Source: Heracleum sosnowskyi
Taxonomy: Eukaryota > Streptophyta > Magnoliopsida > Apiales > Apiaceae
Direction of reading: 5' to 3'
Length of the DNA stretch: 64,000 nucleotides
Assembly (NCBI GenBank): GCA_030848705.1
Contig: CM061238.1
Coordinates: 46,787,133-46,851,132 of the forward strand
Part shown: piece by piece, positions 10,968 through 22,140 of the stretch
Position numbering within the stretch: position 1 is the first letter of the stretch
How the letters are laid out: the number at the start of each line of letters is the position of its first letter
Position numbers and translations under genes: made by a program
The notes under the pieces: model-generated
Database searches by the model: none
Seen by the model: only the letters and a program-made list of their open reading frames with translations
What the model was told of the DNA's origin: nothing

Positions 10968-13900
10968 TTAATCACTAAGACTGTTTAACATACCCAATTT
11001 ACCAACTAACTTGATAAATGTGGATTCGTCAACAGATTTAGTGAATATATCTGCAGTCTGTTCTTCTGTGGGTACAAAGTGTAACTCCACAGTTCCATTC
11101 ATGACATGCTCTCTGATAAAATGATACCTGATATCAATGTGCTTCGTTCTCGAGTGCTGCACAGGGTTGTTGGAGATTGCTATGGCACTTGTATTATCAC
11201 ACAAAATAGGAATTTTGTCTAATGCAAAGCCATAGTCCTTTAATTGATTCCTAATCCATAAGATCTAAGTACAACAGCTTCCAGCAGCAATATATTCAGC
11301 TTCTGCTGTTGAATTGGAAACTGTTTGCTGTTTCTTGCTATACCAGGAAATCAACCTACCTCCTAGGAATTGACAACTCCCAGAGGTACTCTTTCTATCC
11401 ACAACACTACCTGCATAATCAGAATCTGTATATCCAACAAGATTAAAACCAGAATCTTTAGGGTACCAGATACCTAGATTAGGTGTACCCTTAAGATATC
11501 TCAAGATTCTTTTCACAGCAACGAGATGTACATCTCTAGGGTCCGCTTGGAACCTTGCACACAAGCATGTAGCATACATAATATCTGGTCTACTAGCAGT
11601 AAGATAGAGTAAGGAGCCAATCATACCTCTGTAGCTTTTAACATCTACCTTGATAGATTTGTCAGAAGCTCCAAGTTTGATGGCTGTTGAAGATGGAGTC
11701 CTTGCTGATGCTGAATCCTCCATGTGATATTTCTTGAGGAGTTCTTTGAGATACTTGGATTGACAAATAAATATACCATTTGACCTTTGACTTACTTGCA
11801 ATCCAATAAAGAACTTCAGCTCACCCATCATACTCATTTCAAACTTACTCTGCATTAGCTTAGCAAATCTCTTACAGGTATCATCATTAGTAGACCCAAA
11901 TATGATGTCATCCACATAGACTTGGACTAATATCATATCACCTTTATGTTTCTTTGAAAAAAGAGTTTTGTCTATGACACCTCTAACAAAACCATTTTCT
12001 AAAAGAAAACCAGAGAGAGTGTCATACCATTTTCTTGGGGCTTGTTTGAGACCATAGATAGCCTTGAAGAGAAATTACACAAAGTCCAGCAGCTCCTGAT
12101 TTTCAAAGCCAGGGGGCTGTTCCACATACACTTCTTCATCAAGCTCACCATTCAGGAATGCACTCTTAACATCCATTTGATAGACTTTAAAATTGGAATA
12201 AGCCGCAAATGCTAAGAACATCCTGATGGCCTCAAGTCTAGCCACTGGTGCATAGGTTTCATCATAATCAATGCCTTCAGCTTGTGAATACCCTTGTGCA
12301 ACCAGTCTTGCCTTGTTCCTTGTAACAATGCCATCCTCATCTAGCTTGTTCCTGTATACCCATCTTGTACCAACTACTTTCTTGTTCTTTGGCCTGGGTA
12401 CCAGCTTCCAGACTTGCTGTTGTTCAAACTGATTGAGTTCATCTTGCATAGCAATCACCCAATCTGGATCAGTCAGTGCTTCCTCAGTTTTCTTTGGCTC
12501 CATTTCAGATAGAAATGCTGAATAATGACATTCATTCTAAGTTGCACTTCTAGTTTTAACTCCAACATCTGGATCACCAATGATCAGCTCAAAAGGATGA
12601 GCTCTATTCCATATAGTCTGTCTTGGAAGATTTGATCTTGATGATTCGCCTTGAAATTCACTTTGATGTTGTGAGTGACTAGTTGATCCTTCATTTGCTC
12701 CCCCTGAGTTGTTGCTTGATTTCCTTGATGATTCTTCTCCAGTGTTGGTGGTATCTCCATTGTTACCAGTGTTTCCACCACCATCACCATGATCATTATC
12801 ATCATTGTTATTATCATTACCAGCAATAACTTCAGGTGGGGCTTCATCATCTGAATCTGAGTCTGGAAAGTTATCAAACTTCATTTTCTCAGATGAATCT
12901 GCTGTTTGGATATTAGGGAATGTAGTGTCATCAAAAGTAACATTGACACTTTCCTTTACCGTGTGACTGCCAACCAAGTAGACCCTGTAAGATCTTCTGG
13001 AATAACCAACAAAAATAGTTTCTTGTGCCTTTGCATCAAACTTGCCACGTTTCACATTGTCATCTATAAACACAAAGCATTTTGCTCCAAATACATGAAA
13101 GTACTTGACAGTTGGTTTCTTGTTGTTCATGATCTCATACGGAGTCTTCATTAAGTCCTTGTTGATTAAAGTTCGATTCTGAGTATAACAAGCTGTATTC
13201 GCTGCTTCAGCCCAAAAGTACGTTGGAAGTTTGGACTCACTTAACATAGTCCTTGCAGCTTCAATCAATGTACGATTCTTTCTTTCCACTACTCCATTTT
13301 GTTGAGGAGTTCTAGGGGCAGAATACTGTCTTGTTATTCCTTTATCAGCACAAAAGTCATTTAGAATTGCATTCTTGAATTCAGTACCATTATCTGACCT
13401 TATGGCTCTAACAGGGAATCTAGAATCCAGCTCAATCAACTTTATATGGCCAATCACCAGGTATGGGGTCTCATCCTTGGAATGTAGGAATAAAACCCAT
13501 GTATATTTTAAATAGTCATCAACAATCACAAGTGCATATTGTTTCTTTGACATGGACATCACATTAACTGGACCAAACAAATCCATGTGCAGTAGCTGAA
13601 GTGGTTCAGTTATTGATGATGTGTCAGTGCCCTTGTGAGAAGCTTTCTTTGACTTTCCTTTCTGACATGCCTCACACAGTCCTTCCTGTGTAAATTCCAT
13701 CTGAGGCAAACCTCTAACCAATTCCCTCTTGACTAAAGAGTTCATGGTTTTGAAGTTAAGGTGAGACATCTTCTTGTGCCATAGCCAACTATCATCTGAT
13801 GAAGCTTTAGCATAAAAACAATTAACTTCATCTTTGAATCCCGAGTTCAGATCAGCTATGAACAAGTCACCTTTCCTTACTCCTTGAAGAGCAGGCTTTC

Positions 13901-14243
13901 CATTCTTCTTGTGAAGGATTTGACACTTCTCTCTTTCAAAGGAAACAGCATATCCTCTGTCACAAAAATGACTGATGCTGAGAAGATTGAACTTCAGACC
14001 TTCCACAAATGAAACATCTTCAATGATAACATTTCCGTACTTCAAACAGCCATATCCTTTCGTAATACCCTTGCTGTTATCTCCAAAGGTAACTACTGGG
14101 CCAGCTTTCTCAATCAAATCTGATAGCAGGGCTCTATCTCCGGTCATATGCCTTGAACAGCCACTGTCAAGAATCCATATAACACGGTTTACCTGTTGAA
14201 CTCCCTGCAATATCAAATTGATTAGACCTTCTTCGGAGCCCAA
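10968..14243 (-). pseudogene. pol: Element C pol polyprotein with three nonsense codons
   Basis: One frame runs from the gag junction to the end of RNase H. In order it has an aspartic protease (LDSG), the pre-integrase zinc region (WHKKMSHLN, CEACQKGK), an integrase core with its D, D and E motifs ([25 protein letters not shown]), reverse transcriptase with YVDD (11907-11918), and RNase H. The YVDD and DKTLF signatures fit the SIRE-type copia lineage. In-frame stops are TAG 12537-12539 and TAG 11265-11267, both at Gln positions in the relatives, and TAA 12075-12077. There are no frameshifts. Full-length protein cannot be made without readthrough. Confidence 0.88.
14205..14239 (-). other. gag/pol junction segment of element C (35 nt, GC...AG)
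   Basis: On the minus strand the segment begins directly after the Trp codon near the gag end and finishes at TTGCAG before the first conserved pol codons. It contains the gag stop. Removing it would join gag to pol in frame. Here the first two bases are GC; in A, B and E they are GT. Confidence 0.5.
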
Positions 14244-16117
14244 AATTGATTGGGTCCGGCATACTTAAAGAACTGGCCTTTATCAGGCAAAACAACATTT
14301 TTAACTAAAACTACTTCAACCTCTTTCACATAAGAGCGTTTCCATTTATAGCCAGCCTTAACACATTTCTGAGTAGGCTTAGGGATAAATGAATCCACTC
14401 TAGTCTGAGGAGGACTAGTAGTCTTTGCTTTAACATGCTTCTTATTATTAACATGTTGGCGTGGAGCAGTCTTATCTTTAGATACATGCTTTTTATTAAA
14501 GTAAGCATACATAACATTAAAAGCACAAGACATGCAATTAATCACACCACATGCTTTATGAGAAGAATTAACAGCAGGCATGTTATTTCTACAGTTGTTT
14601 TGATCCAACTTATGAATATCTGATTTAGTCTTTTTAGTTGTAGCAACTTTGACTGGAATATTAGATATACACTTTTTGGATTGTGCAACTTCCAAAGCAA
14701 TATCTTCTTCACGAATCTCCTCAGCAATAATGATAGAGTATTCATTCAGAGGATCTGCCTCGGACTCCTTACAGAAGGGTGTTTCAATACCCTTAAGCAC
14801 ATATGGAACACCCCTTCCTTCAGTTCTGACTCTACAAGGGGAATTAATGCCAAGCAATACAATAGCCTCATTATAATCATACCCGATACTGACATGATTA
14901 CCAACAGCTTGTTTATTGAGAATCTCTTTAGCCGTCTTACAAGAGCTGAAATAGGCATTAGCTTTAGTCTTCAGCTCACTAATCTCTTTCTTAAGAATGG
15001 TTTCCAGTTCAATATAACATTTAACCCTATTCTCAAGAAAAGCTATTTTCTCAATAAGTTCATCCTGATTAACATGCACTAGTTTTAATTCTTTTATTTC
15101 CTTTTCAAGATTTGTGTTTAAAAGAATTATTCTATCATTTTCAGTGCGTGCACAACTTAAAGTATCACCAAGATTACGAATAATTTCAGTGTCAGTGAAC
15201 TTTACCTCAGACATGTTGGGTGAAGATAACATGGAATCAAAGAGTTTGTCTCCTATTGCCATGAGTGCAAGATTTCCAACTTCTTCATCTTCACTGTCTG
15301 TATCATCCCAGCTCTTTTCTTTTGACTTGTTCTTCTCAACCATCCCTGTTTTATAGCCACCCCTTGTGCTATTTGAGGATGAAGAACCACCTGTCTGGTA
15401 TTCGTCAGCATATGTCTTGAACTTGAAACTAGGATTTCTCCTGAACCTGAAGTTTCCAAACTTCTTCACTACCCAGGCCATAGACTCATCTTCCAACTGT
15501 TCAAGCTCCTCCATAGAATAAAAATCACCACCAGATTGACTTGTAGATGTAACACCGTATTCAGCTACAATTACATCCTTGTTAGGACTGGAAGGTAGAA
15601 CAACCTTCGCTTCCTTTTTCTGTGGGACTCCAGCTACCAGTGAAGTAGACATACTAACCACTCTTCCTTCCCTTGGATTTGATCTGAAGTGCTCATATGA
15701 AGAGGTGAGAATTTCCATCTTATTCTCTCTGACTTCCTTTGTCCCTTCATTGATTATTTCAATCGTATCCCAAATGTGTTTGGCAGAAACACATTTTAAA
15801 ATATGATTACGCATGATTGGATCAAGACAATCAACCAGTATCAACTGTAGACAGACATCCAAGGAAACATCTTCTTTTTCTTCAGGAGTGTAGTCCTTGG
15901 GATCCTTAGGGTATATCCTAGAAGCCCTAGTAACAACATCATTCTCTATTAGCTCTTCCTCAACAAACATAGGAATTCTTGGTCCATTCTTCAGCACATC
16001 AAGATATTCAACATTAACCACTTGAAGAAACAGGAGCATCTTCTTCTTCCACATAGGATAGTGCTCCTTGCTGAACATTAGGATTTTTACTGTACCCACT
16101 TTCTGTGTAGTAGACAT
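14222..16117 (-). CDS. gag: Element C gag, open but lacking internal domains
   Basis: A 631-residue open frame encodes the capsid-type protein. The N-terminal part has the usual copia gag features (YPMWKKKMLLFL, HIWDTIEIINEG). The sequence then jumps from EHFRSNPRE to a Thr/Ser-rich region, so about 100 residues that E has here are missing. It also goes from GYKTGMVEKNKSK straight to EKSWDD, so the CCHC zinc knuckle of the relatives is lost. Both gaps keep the frame. The C-terminal C-x4-C-x2-C cluster (CGVINCMSC) and the WAPKK end remain. It is open, unlike pol, but should not bind RNA normally. Confidence 0.8.
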   Translation of the reverse strand: MSTTQKVGTVKILMFSKEHYPMWKKKMLLFLQVVNVEYLDVLKNGPRIPMFVEEELIENDVVTRASRIYPKDPKDYTPEEKEDVSLDVCLQLILVDCLDPIMRNHILKCVSAKHIWDTIEIINEGTKEVRENKMEILTSSYEHFRSNPREGRVVSMSTSLVAGVPQKKEAKVVLPSSPNKDVIVAEYGVTSTSQSGGDFYSMEELEQLEDESMAWVVKKFGNFRFRRNPSFKFKTYADEYQTGGSSSSNSTRGGYKTGMVEKNKSKEKSWDDTDSEDEEVGNLALMAIGDKLFDSMLSSPNMSEVKFTDTEIIRNLGDTLSCARTENDRIILLNTNLEKEIKELKLVHVNQDELIEKIAFLENRVKCYIELETILKKEISELKTKANAYFSSCKTAKEILNKQAVGNHVSIGYDYNEAIVLLGINSPCRVRTEGRGVPYVLKGIETPFCKESEADPLNEYSIIIAEEIREEDIALEVAQSKKCISNIPVKVATTKKTKSDIHKLDQNNCRNNMPAVNSSHKACGVINCMSCAFNVMYAYFNKKHVSKDKTAPRQHVNNKKHVKAKTTSPPQTRVDSFIPKPTQKCVKAGYKWKRSYVKEVEVVLVKNVVLPDKGQFFKYAGPNQFWAPKKV

Positions 16118-16206
16118 CTTTTGAGATTTTTAGGAATAATAAAAAATTCAGAGTTTAAGAAAAATCTCAAAACAATTGGATCTTTGATTTGTATATCAAT
16201 CAAAAG

Positions 16207-16218
16207 GCTCTGATGCCA
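16207..16218 (-). other. Element C primer binding site (variant)
   Basis: Read on the minus strand it is TGGCATCAGAGC, complementary to the initiator-tRNA 3' end except for one base (the usual form, seen in B and E, is TGGTATCAGAGC). It lies two bases from the 5' LTR. Confidence 0.85.
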
Positions 16219-16220
16219 AT

Positions 16221-17667
16221 TGTTAGGTCCTGATAAGTTTGTAGAAAGGGGGTTGAATACAAACTATACCGTTTAATCGAATTTGTCCTTTGAATAATAT
16301 AACAATTTAGAACAAATTATTGCGGAATAAAACTGAAACAAAATTCAAGTTAAATAAAACTCTATTAAACTTGAAGGGTGTTACAATTCTGATCACTGAT
16401 TACAAAGAACTTGATAAAACAAATCTAGAATAAATTCGACATGAATTTATCTATTTTTGTAATAAAAAAGATCGAATACTAAAAAGTAGTTCGATATAAA
16501 ATATAGGGATTATGATCCGCTAGAAAGTCAAAGCAGTACAAGTGAAATGATCCTTATGAATTTAATGATAAGAACATGTCAAGAATTAAGTCACTTAAAG
16601 AAATTGATTGCTTTGCCGTTTTGAAATGAAGAAGACAGTTGAAGCTTTAATGTTGAAGTGCTCTGCCTCTTTTTCTTTCTGTGTGTTGTAATGTAAAAAA
16701 TGAGTAGTCTTCGAATTATCTTGTATTTAAACCACTGCATTTCTTTTGCTTTGTCAACCCACGTGCAAGCCACTTGAAACATTGTAATTGCCTTTGGAAG
16801 ACTAGCAGAAAAACAATCACTTTGCCTTGACAGACTCTTGGGAAGACAAGACTTGGCCTAGGAAGACAACCGGGAAAACAATGGTTTGGCCTAGGAAGAC
16901 TTTCGGGAAGACTCACTTGTGAGTCTTCCTAGTTCATTTTTCTAAGTCTTCCTAGTTCATTTTTATTCTAACTTAAATAATTAACTAAATAAATTATGTA
17001 TTAAATTAATTCTTTACAAAATTAATTTAATAAATAATATACTTGATAGTATTAATTATTTATAATAGAATAAATAGAATTAGTTGACTTCTCAATTAAT
17101 TTCTTTTTATTCTAATTTAAATAATTAACTAAATAAATTATGTATTAAATTAATTCTTTACAGAATTAATTTAATAAATAATTTACTCAATAGTATTAAT
17201 TATTTATAAGAGAATAAATAGAATTAGTTGACTTCTCAATTAATTCCAGAATCACTAAAAACTTAGATAATTAACAAACACAATAGTACGTTGACACTCG
17301 ATGCACTGTCTGGTTCATGAGTGACTAACGACAATGTTTGTTCTTTATCTATTTGACTTTAAGCAGTGATTCACTTCCTTCTCATTCAAGAACTCCATAA
17401 TCAGTATCTTTTTCTGTCACCACTTGAAATCTCCGTCACTTTAATAAATCCACTGAGCTTGAATACTTCATTGAGGCTTGATCAATAAATTGAGCTTATT
17501 TCAATGTAGAATCACTTCAAGTCTGTAGATGACTTTAATCTTCATTCTTTGACAGATATAATCTTCTGAGATTCCTGTGACATCTGATCTAATATTTACT
17601 TATTACATTCTTGTTTAAGTTGAGTAGAATCCTCGAATTACAAATAGGCTATAGCATATGCCTTTCA
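16221..17667 (-). repeat. Element C 5' LTR (1447 bp)
   Basis: Partner of 7484-8918, with the same TGTTAGGTCCTGATAAG start and CCTTTCA end. It differs by about 17 substitutions and a local rearrangement in the GGAAGAC cluster near 16915-16950. Confidence 0.94.
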
Positions 17668-17672
17668 AATTC

Positions 17673-18862
17673 TTTAACCACAACCGAGAATTTAAAAGCA
17701 CAGAGGCCACAAAGTACATAGATTTCACTTTTTAAAAACTGAAATCACTGTAAAAACTGAAGTTACTGTGTAAAATTCTTGGTTAAAACTGAAATCTATC
17801 GAGTTTGATGTTCTTGGATGTATCTAATTCTTGTAAGTATTATCTCGACAAAAGCTTTTCTCAGAATTATGAATCTGTATGAAAAAAAAAAAATCCAAGT
17901 GCCAGTTAAATACTTTTTGAAACTTTAAGGGTAAAATGGTCATTTTATGTTCGATAGATTTTTAAATGAACTCTCGATGGTTTTATCAGAGGGGCAAGAA
18001 GGTCTATTTCCATTCGATAGTTTTGAAAAACTATCGAAGATTAAAAGGATAGAATGCAAACAGACTTTCTGTAAAAACCATCGAGGGTTTTTTGCTTGTA
18101 TAGAACAAAAAACTATCGAACCATTTTATGAAAAACAATCGAAGATTTGAATTATAAAAAGAATTAAATCTTCTTCGATATTTTTCACTAGAATTTCAAA
18201 ATCCATCGAGAATTTAAATATTGAATTAATTAAATTCACTTCGATAAATTTTAAAAGTATTCTCAAAAACTATCGAGAATTGTTTTCGATAGTTTTTCTT
18301 TTCCTTTTCAAAAAACTATCGAAAATTAATTTCGATAGATTTATCTATGTACTTGAAAAACTATCGAATTTCCTAAATTCGATATTTTTTGCTTCTTTCC
18401 AATTTCTAAAACCTGTTCATGTTCTAAAAATCAGTTCTTTTAATTTTCTGTCAAGTTTTATTTTGAATAAATCTTTTAAAATTTACCAAAATCAATTGTT
18501 AACATAAAATTCACAATTTTCTTAGAATAAAATCAACTGAATATCAATAAATGATATTAATCAATTAAAATCCAATAAATTATGCTGCATTAATCTACAC
18601 TATTAAAAACAAAGTAAATTAATTCAAATTAAATAAATGCTTGAATATTTAGAACAAATATTAGCATCTAAATAATCTTTAGAATTAATAACCAATTAAA
18701 TGCCAGAAGATATATCATCCGTAATTATGACATTAAATTAGTACAAAAATCCTAACTACGAGAATTGCTCCAGAAAATAAATTCACGTGTCCTAAGGATA
18801 TAGAAATTCTTAAACTCATGTATTCACTAGGACTATCTGCAGTTACTGACTTCTAATCAAAA
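17673..18862. other. Element B spacer, right part, with a dense CTATCGA motif cluster
   Basis: This is non-coding, AT-rich sequence between pol and the extra ORF. About sixteen ATCGA/TCGAT-centred motifs in both orientations lie between 17950 and 18390, most of them AACTATCGAA or TTCGATAGTT. The same motif is in the B LTR. From 18400 to 18862 the spacer is plain AT-rich sequence. Confidence 0.8.
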
Positions 18863-21800
18863 TTAATTAGAAAGATTTAACATCCCAAGTTCACCAACCA
18901 GCTTATTGAAAGTGGATTCATCAAGCGGTTTAGTAAAGATGTCTGCAATTTGATCCTCTGTGGGTACAAAATGTAACTCCACAATTCCATTCATGACATG
19001 CTCTCGGATAAAATGATACCTGATGTCGATGTGCTTCGTCCTCGAGTGTTGCACTGGGTTGTTTGAGATTGCTATGGCACTTGTGTTGTCGCAAAATATT
19101 GGAATCTTTGTCAACAAAAGCCCATAGTCACGGAGTTGGTTTCTCATCCACAAGATCTGAGAACAGCAGCTTCCATCAACAATGTATTCAGCCTCAGCTG
19201 TTGATGTGGACACTGAATGCCGCTTCTTGCTGTACCAGGAAACTAACCTTCTTCCAAGAAACTGACAGCTTCCTGAAGTACTCTTCCGATCAATCTTACA
19301 ACCTGCAAAATCAGAGTCTGTGTATCCAATAAGATCAAATCCTGTATCTTTAGGGTACCAAATTCCAAGATTTGGGGTCCCCTTAAGATATCTAAATATT
19401 CGCTTAACAGCTATTAGATGAGATTCTTTAGGATCAGACTGAAACCTAGCACACAAGCATGTTGCAAACATTATATCTGGTCTACTTGCAGTGAGATAAA
19501 GTAATGAGCCTATCATACCTCTGTAGCCTGTGATGTCAACCTTCTTACCAGTTTCATCCTTATCAAGCTTAGTGGCAGTTGGCATAAGAGTCTTTGTTGT
19601 AGATGAGTCTTCCATTTGATACTTCTTCAGAAGATCTTTAATGTACTTGGACTGACAAATGAATATACCATCTTGTTTTTGGTATACTTGCAGTCCAAGA
19701 AAGAATGACAATTCACCCATCATGCTGATTTCATAACGACTCTGCATTAACTTAGCAAATCTCTTGCATAGATCATCATTAGTAGAACCAAATATTATGT
19801 CATCAACATATACTTGCACAAATATCAAATCTTTTTTATGATTTTTGACAAAGAGAGTTTTGTCTACGACACCTCTTGTAAAATCATTTTCAAGTAAGAA
19901 TTCAGAGAGAGTGTCATACCATGTCCTTGGAGCTTGTTTGAGTCCGTAGAGAGCTTTGAATAGAAAGTACACAAAGTCTGCCAGTTTTGAATCCTCAAAA
20001 CCTGGAGGTTGTTCCACATACACTTCTTCTTTTAACTCCCCGTTCAGAAAAGCACTCTTCACATCCATATGATATACCTTGTAATTGGAATGTGCAGCAA
20101 ATGCCAGAAACATTCTGATGGCCTCAAGTCTTGCTACTGGTGCATAGGTTTCATCATAATCTATACCCTCTTCTTGAGAATAACCTTTAGCAACCAGTCT
20201 GGCTTTATTTCTCGTTACAATGCCATCTTCGTCCAACTTATTTCTGAATACCCATCTTGTTCCAATAACAGATTTTCCCTTAGGCCTGGGTACCAGCTTC
20301 CAAACTTTCTGCCTTTCAAACTGATTGAGTTCCTCTTGCATAGCAATCACCCAATCTGGATCATCTAGATCATCTTCAACTTTCTTAGGTTCTGTTTCTG
20401 AAAGAAACCCAGAATAGTGACATTCATTTTGTGATGTTCTCCTAGTTCTCACTCCTGTGTCCGGATCACCAATGATCAAGTGAAAGGGATGATCTCTATT
20501 CCATACCCTTTGTCTTGGCAGATGCGATCTTGATGATTCTCCTTGTTCTAGATGTTGTGGAGTGTGACTAGTTGATCCTTCTCCTGCTCCCCCTGAGTTG
20601 TTGACGGTTTGATCTGTTGATTCTGAAGACTGACTAGTGGATCCTGTAGAATTTTGAGGATCTCCACTTTGGTCACCACTTTGTCCAGAATCATTATCAT
20701 TATGATTATTATTAATAACTATAACAACTTCAGGTACTTCTTCATTGTCAGAGAGATCTCCTGATAGATTTTCAAATACCAAGGATTCAGAGTTCTCTCT
20801 AGTTTGCAGGCCTGGTCTTTTGGTGTCGTCAAATGTTACATTAAAGCTTTCCAACACCTTCTTATCTTCAATCACATATACCCTGAAAGCCTTAGATTCC
20901 AGAGAATAGCCCAGAAAAATGCCTTCATCTGCTTTGGCATCAAACTTGCCAAGATGTTCTCCATCTTTAAGTACAAAGCACTTTGCACCAAACACATGAA
21001 AGTACTTCAGTGTTGGTTTCTTGTTGGCCATTAACTCATACGGAGTCTTTTCATGATCTTTGTTGATCAGGGTTCGATTCTGAGTGTAGCAAGCTGTGTT
21101 CACTGCTTCAGCCCAAAAGTAAGTGGGAAGTTTTGATTCACTCAACATGGTCCTTGCTGCTTCAACCAAGGTCCTGTTCTTCCTTTCCACTAATCCATTC
21201 TATTGAGGAGTTCTTGGTGCTGAAAACTGTCTTGATATTCCTTTCTCTGAGCAGAAATCATTAAGAACTGCATTCTTGAATTCAGTTCCATTGTCTGATC
21301 TGATTGTCCGCACAGGTAGCTTAGCTTCCACTTCTATCTTCTTGATGTGATCAATGATTAGTTGTGTTGCTTCATCCTTTGTTTGTATGAACAACACCCA
21401 CGTGTACTTGGAGTAGTCATCCACCATCACCAATGCATATCTATTTCTTGAAAGTGACATAACATTGACTGGACCAAATAAATCCATATGAATCAGCTGT
21501 AATGGTTCAGTAATGCTTGTCATTCCTTTGCTTCCATGTGATGCTTTCTTCGACTTCCCCTTTTCACATGCTTCACATAGTCCCTCCTGATTGAATTCCA
21601 TCAGGGGCAACCCTCTCATTAACTCTCTCTTTACCAAAGAGTTCATAGTTTTGAAGTTCAAGTGTGAGAGCTTCTTGTGCCATAGCCAACTTTGTTCTGA
21701 AGATGCATTTGCATAGAAACAAGTAACTTCTCCTTCACTGGTAGAACTTAAGTCAGCTATAAACAAATTTCCTTTTCTCACTCCCAGTAGAGTAAGCTTC

Positions 21801-22111
21801 TCATCCTTCCTGTTGGTGATCAAGCACTTGTCCTTTCTGAAATCTACATTGTAGCCTTTATCACAGAACTGACTGATACTTAGAAGATTGTGCTTTAATC
21901 CTTCAACAAGAGAGATGTTCTCAATGATGACATTTCCAGCTTTCAATTTACCATATCCCGTAGTGAATCCTTTGCTGTCATCTCCAAAGGTTACAATCGG
22001 GCCGGTCTTCTTAACCACCTCTATAAGTAGGGTCTCTTCACCTGTCATGTGTCTAGAACAGCCACTATCCAGAATCCACACAACCTTTGAGCTTTTAACC
22101 TTACCCTGCAA
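18863..22111 (-). pseudogene. pol: Element B pol polyprotein with one nonsense codon
   Basis: About 1083 codons in one frame. In order: protease (LDSG, near residue 14), pre-integrase zinc region ([17 protein letters not shown]), integrase core ([17 protein letters not shown], then LVERKNRT), a Ser/Gly/Asp-rich linker, reverse transcriptase with YVDD (19799-19810) and RNase H ending in ELGMLNLSN. The only break is a TAG at 21200-21202, inside the integrase motif just before its catalytic Glu, where the relatives have a second Gln. The frame opens at a non-ATG codon just before CAGGG, as in the other three elements, so pol has no start codon of its own here. Confidence 0.9.
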
Positions 22112-22140
22112 TCACAGATTGATTAAGCGGACTTTGGTAC
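22106..22140 (-). other. gag/pol junction segment of element B (35 nt, GT...AG)
   Basis: The minus strand starts GTACC directly after the Trp codon of gag and ends TTGCAG before the pol frame. The gag stop lies inside. Removing it joins gag and pol in frame; leaving it puts pol one frame away. Confidence 0.5.

Larger units (their letters stand above)
7484..17667 (-). mobile_element. Element C: deletion-bearing Ty1/copia retrotransposon
   Basis: This is a 10.2-kb element with LTRs at 7484-8918 and 16221-17667 and an AATTC target duplication, inserted in the spacer of B. The LTRs differ at about 17 positions by eye (about 1.2%). Gag has lost internal domains in frame, pol has three nonsense codons, and most of the extra ORF is missing. 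Pol resembles that of B, but the LTRs are a different family. C therefore probably depends on other elements for movement or is dead. Confidence 0.93.

Noticed and set aside
14435..15806. Plus-strand open frames opposite gag and pol throughout the window
   Set aside because: They are shadows of the minus-strand coding frames, with no start context or domains.
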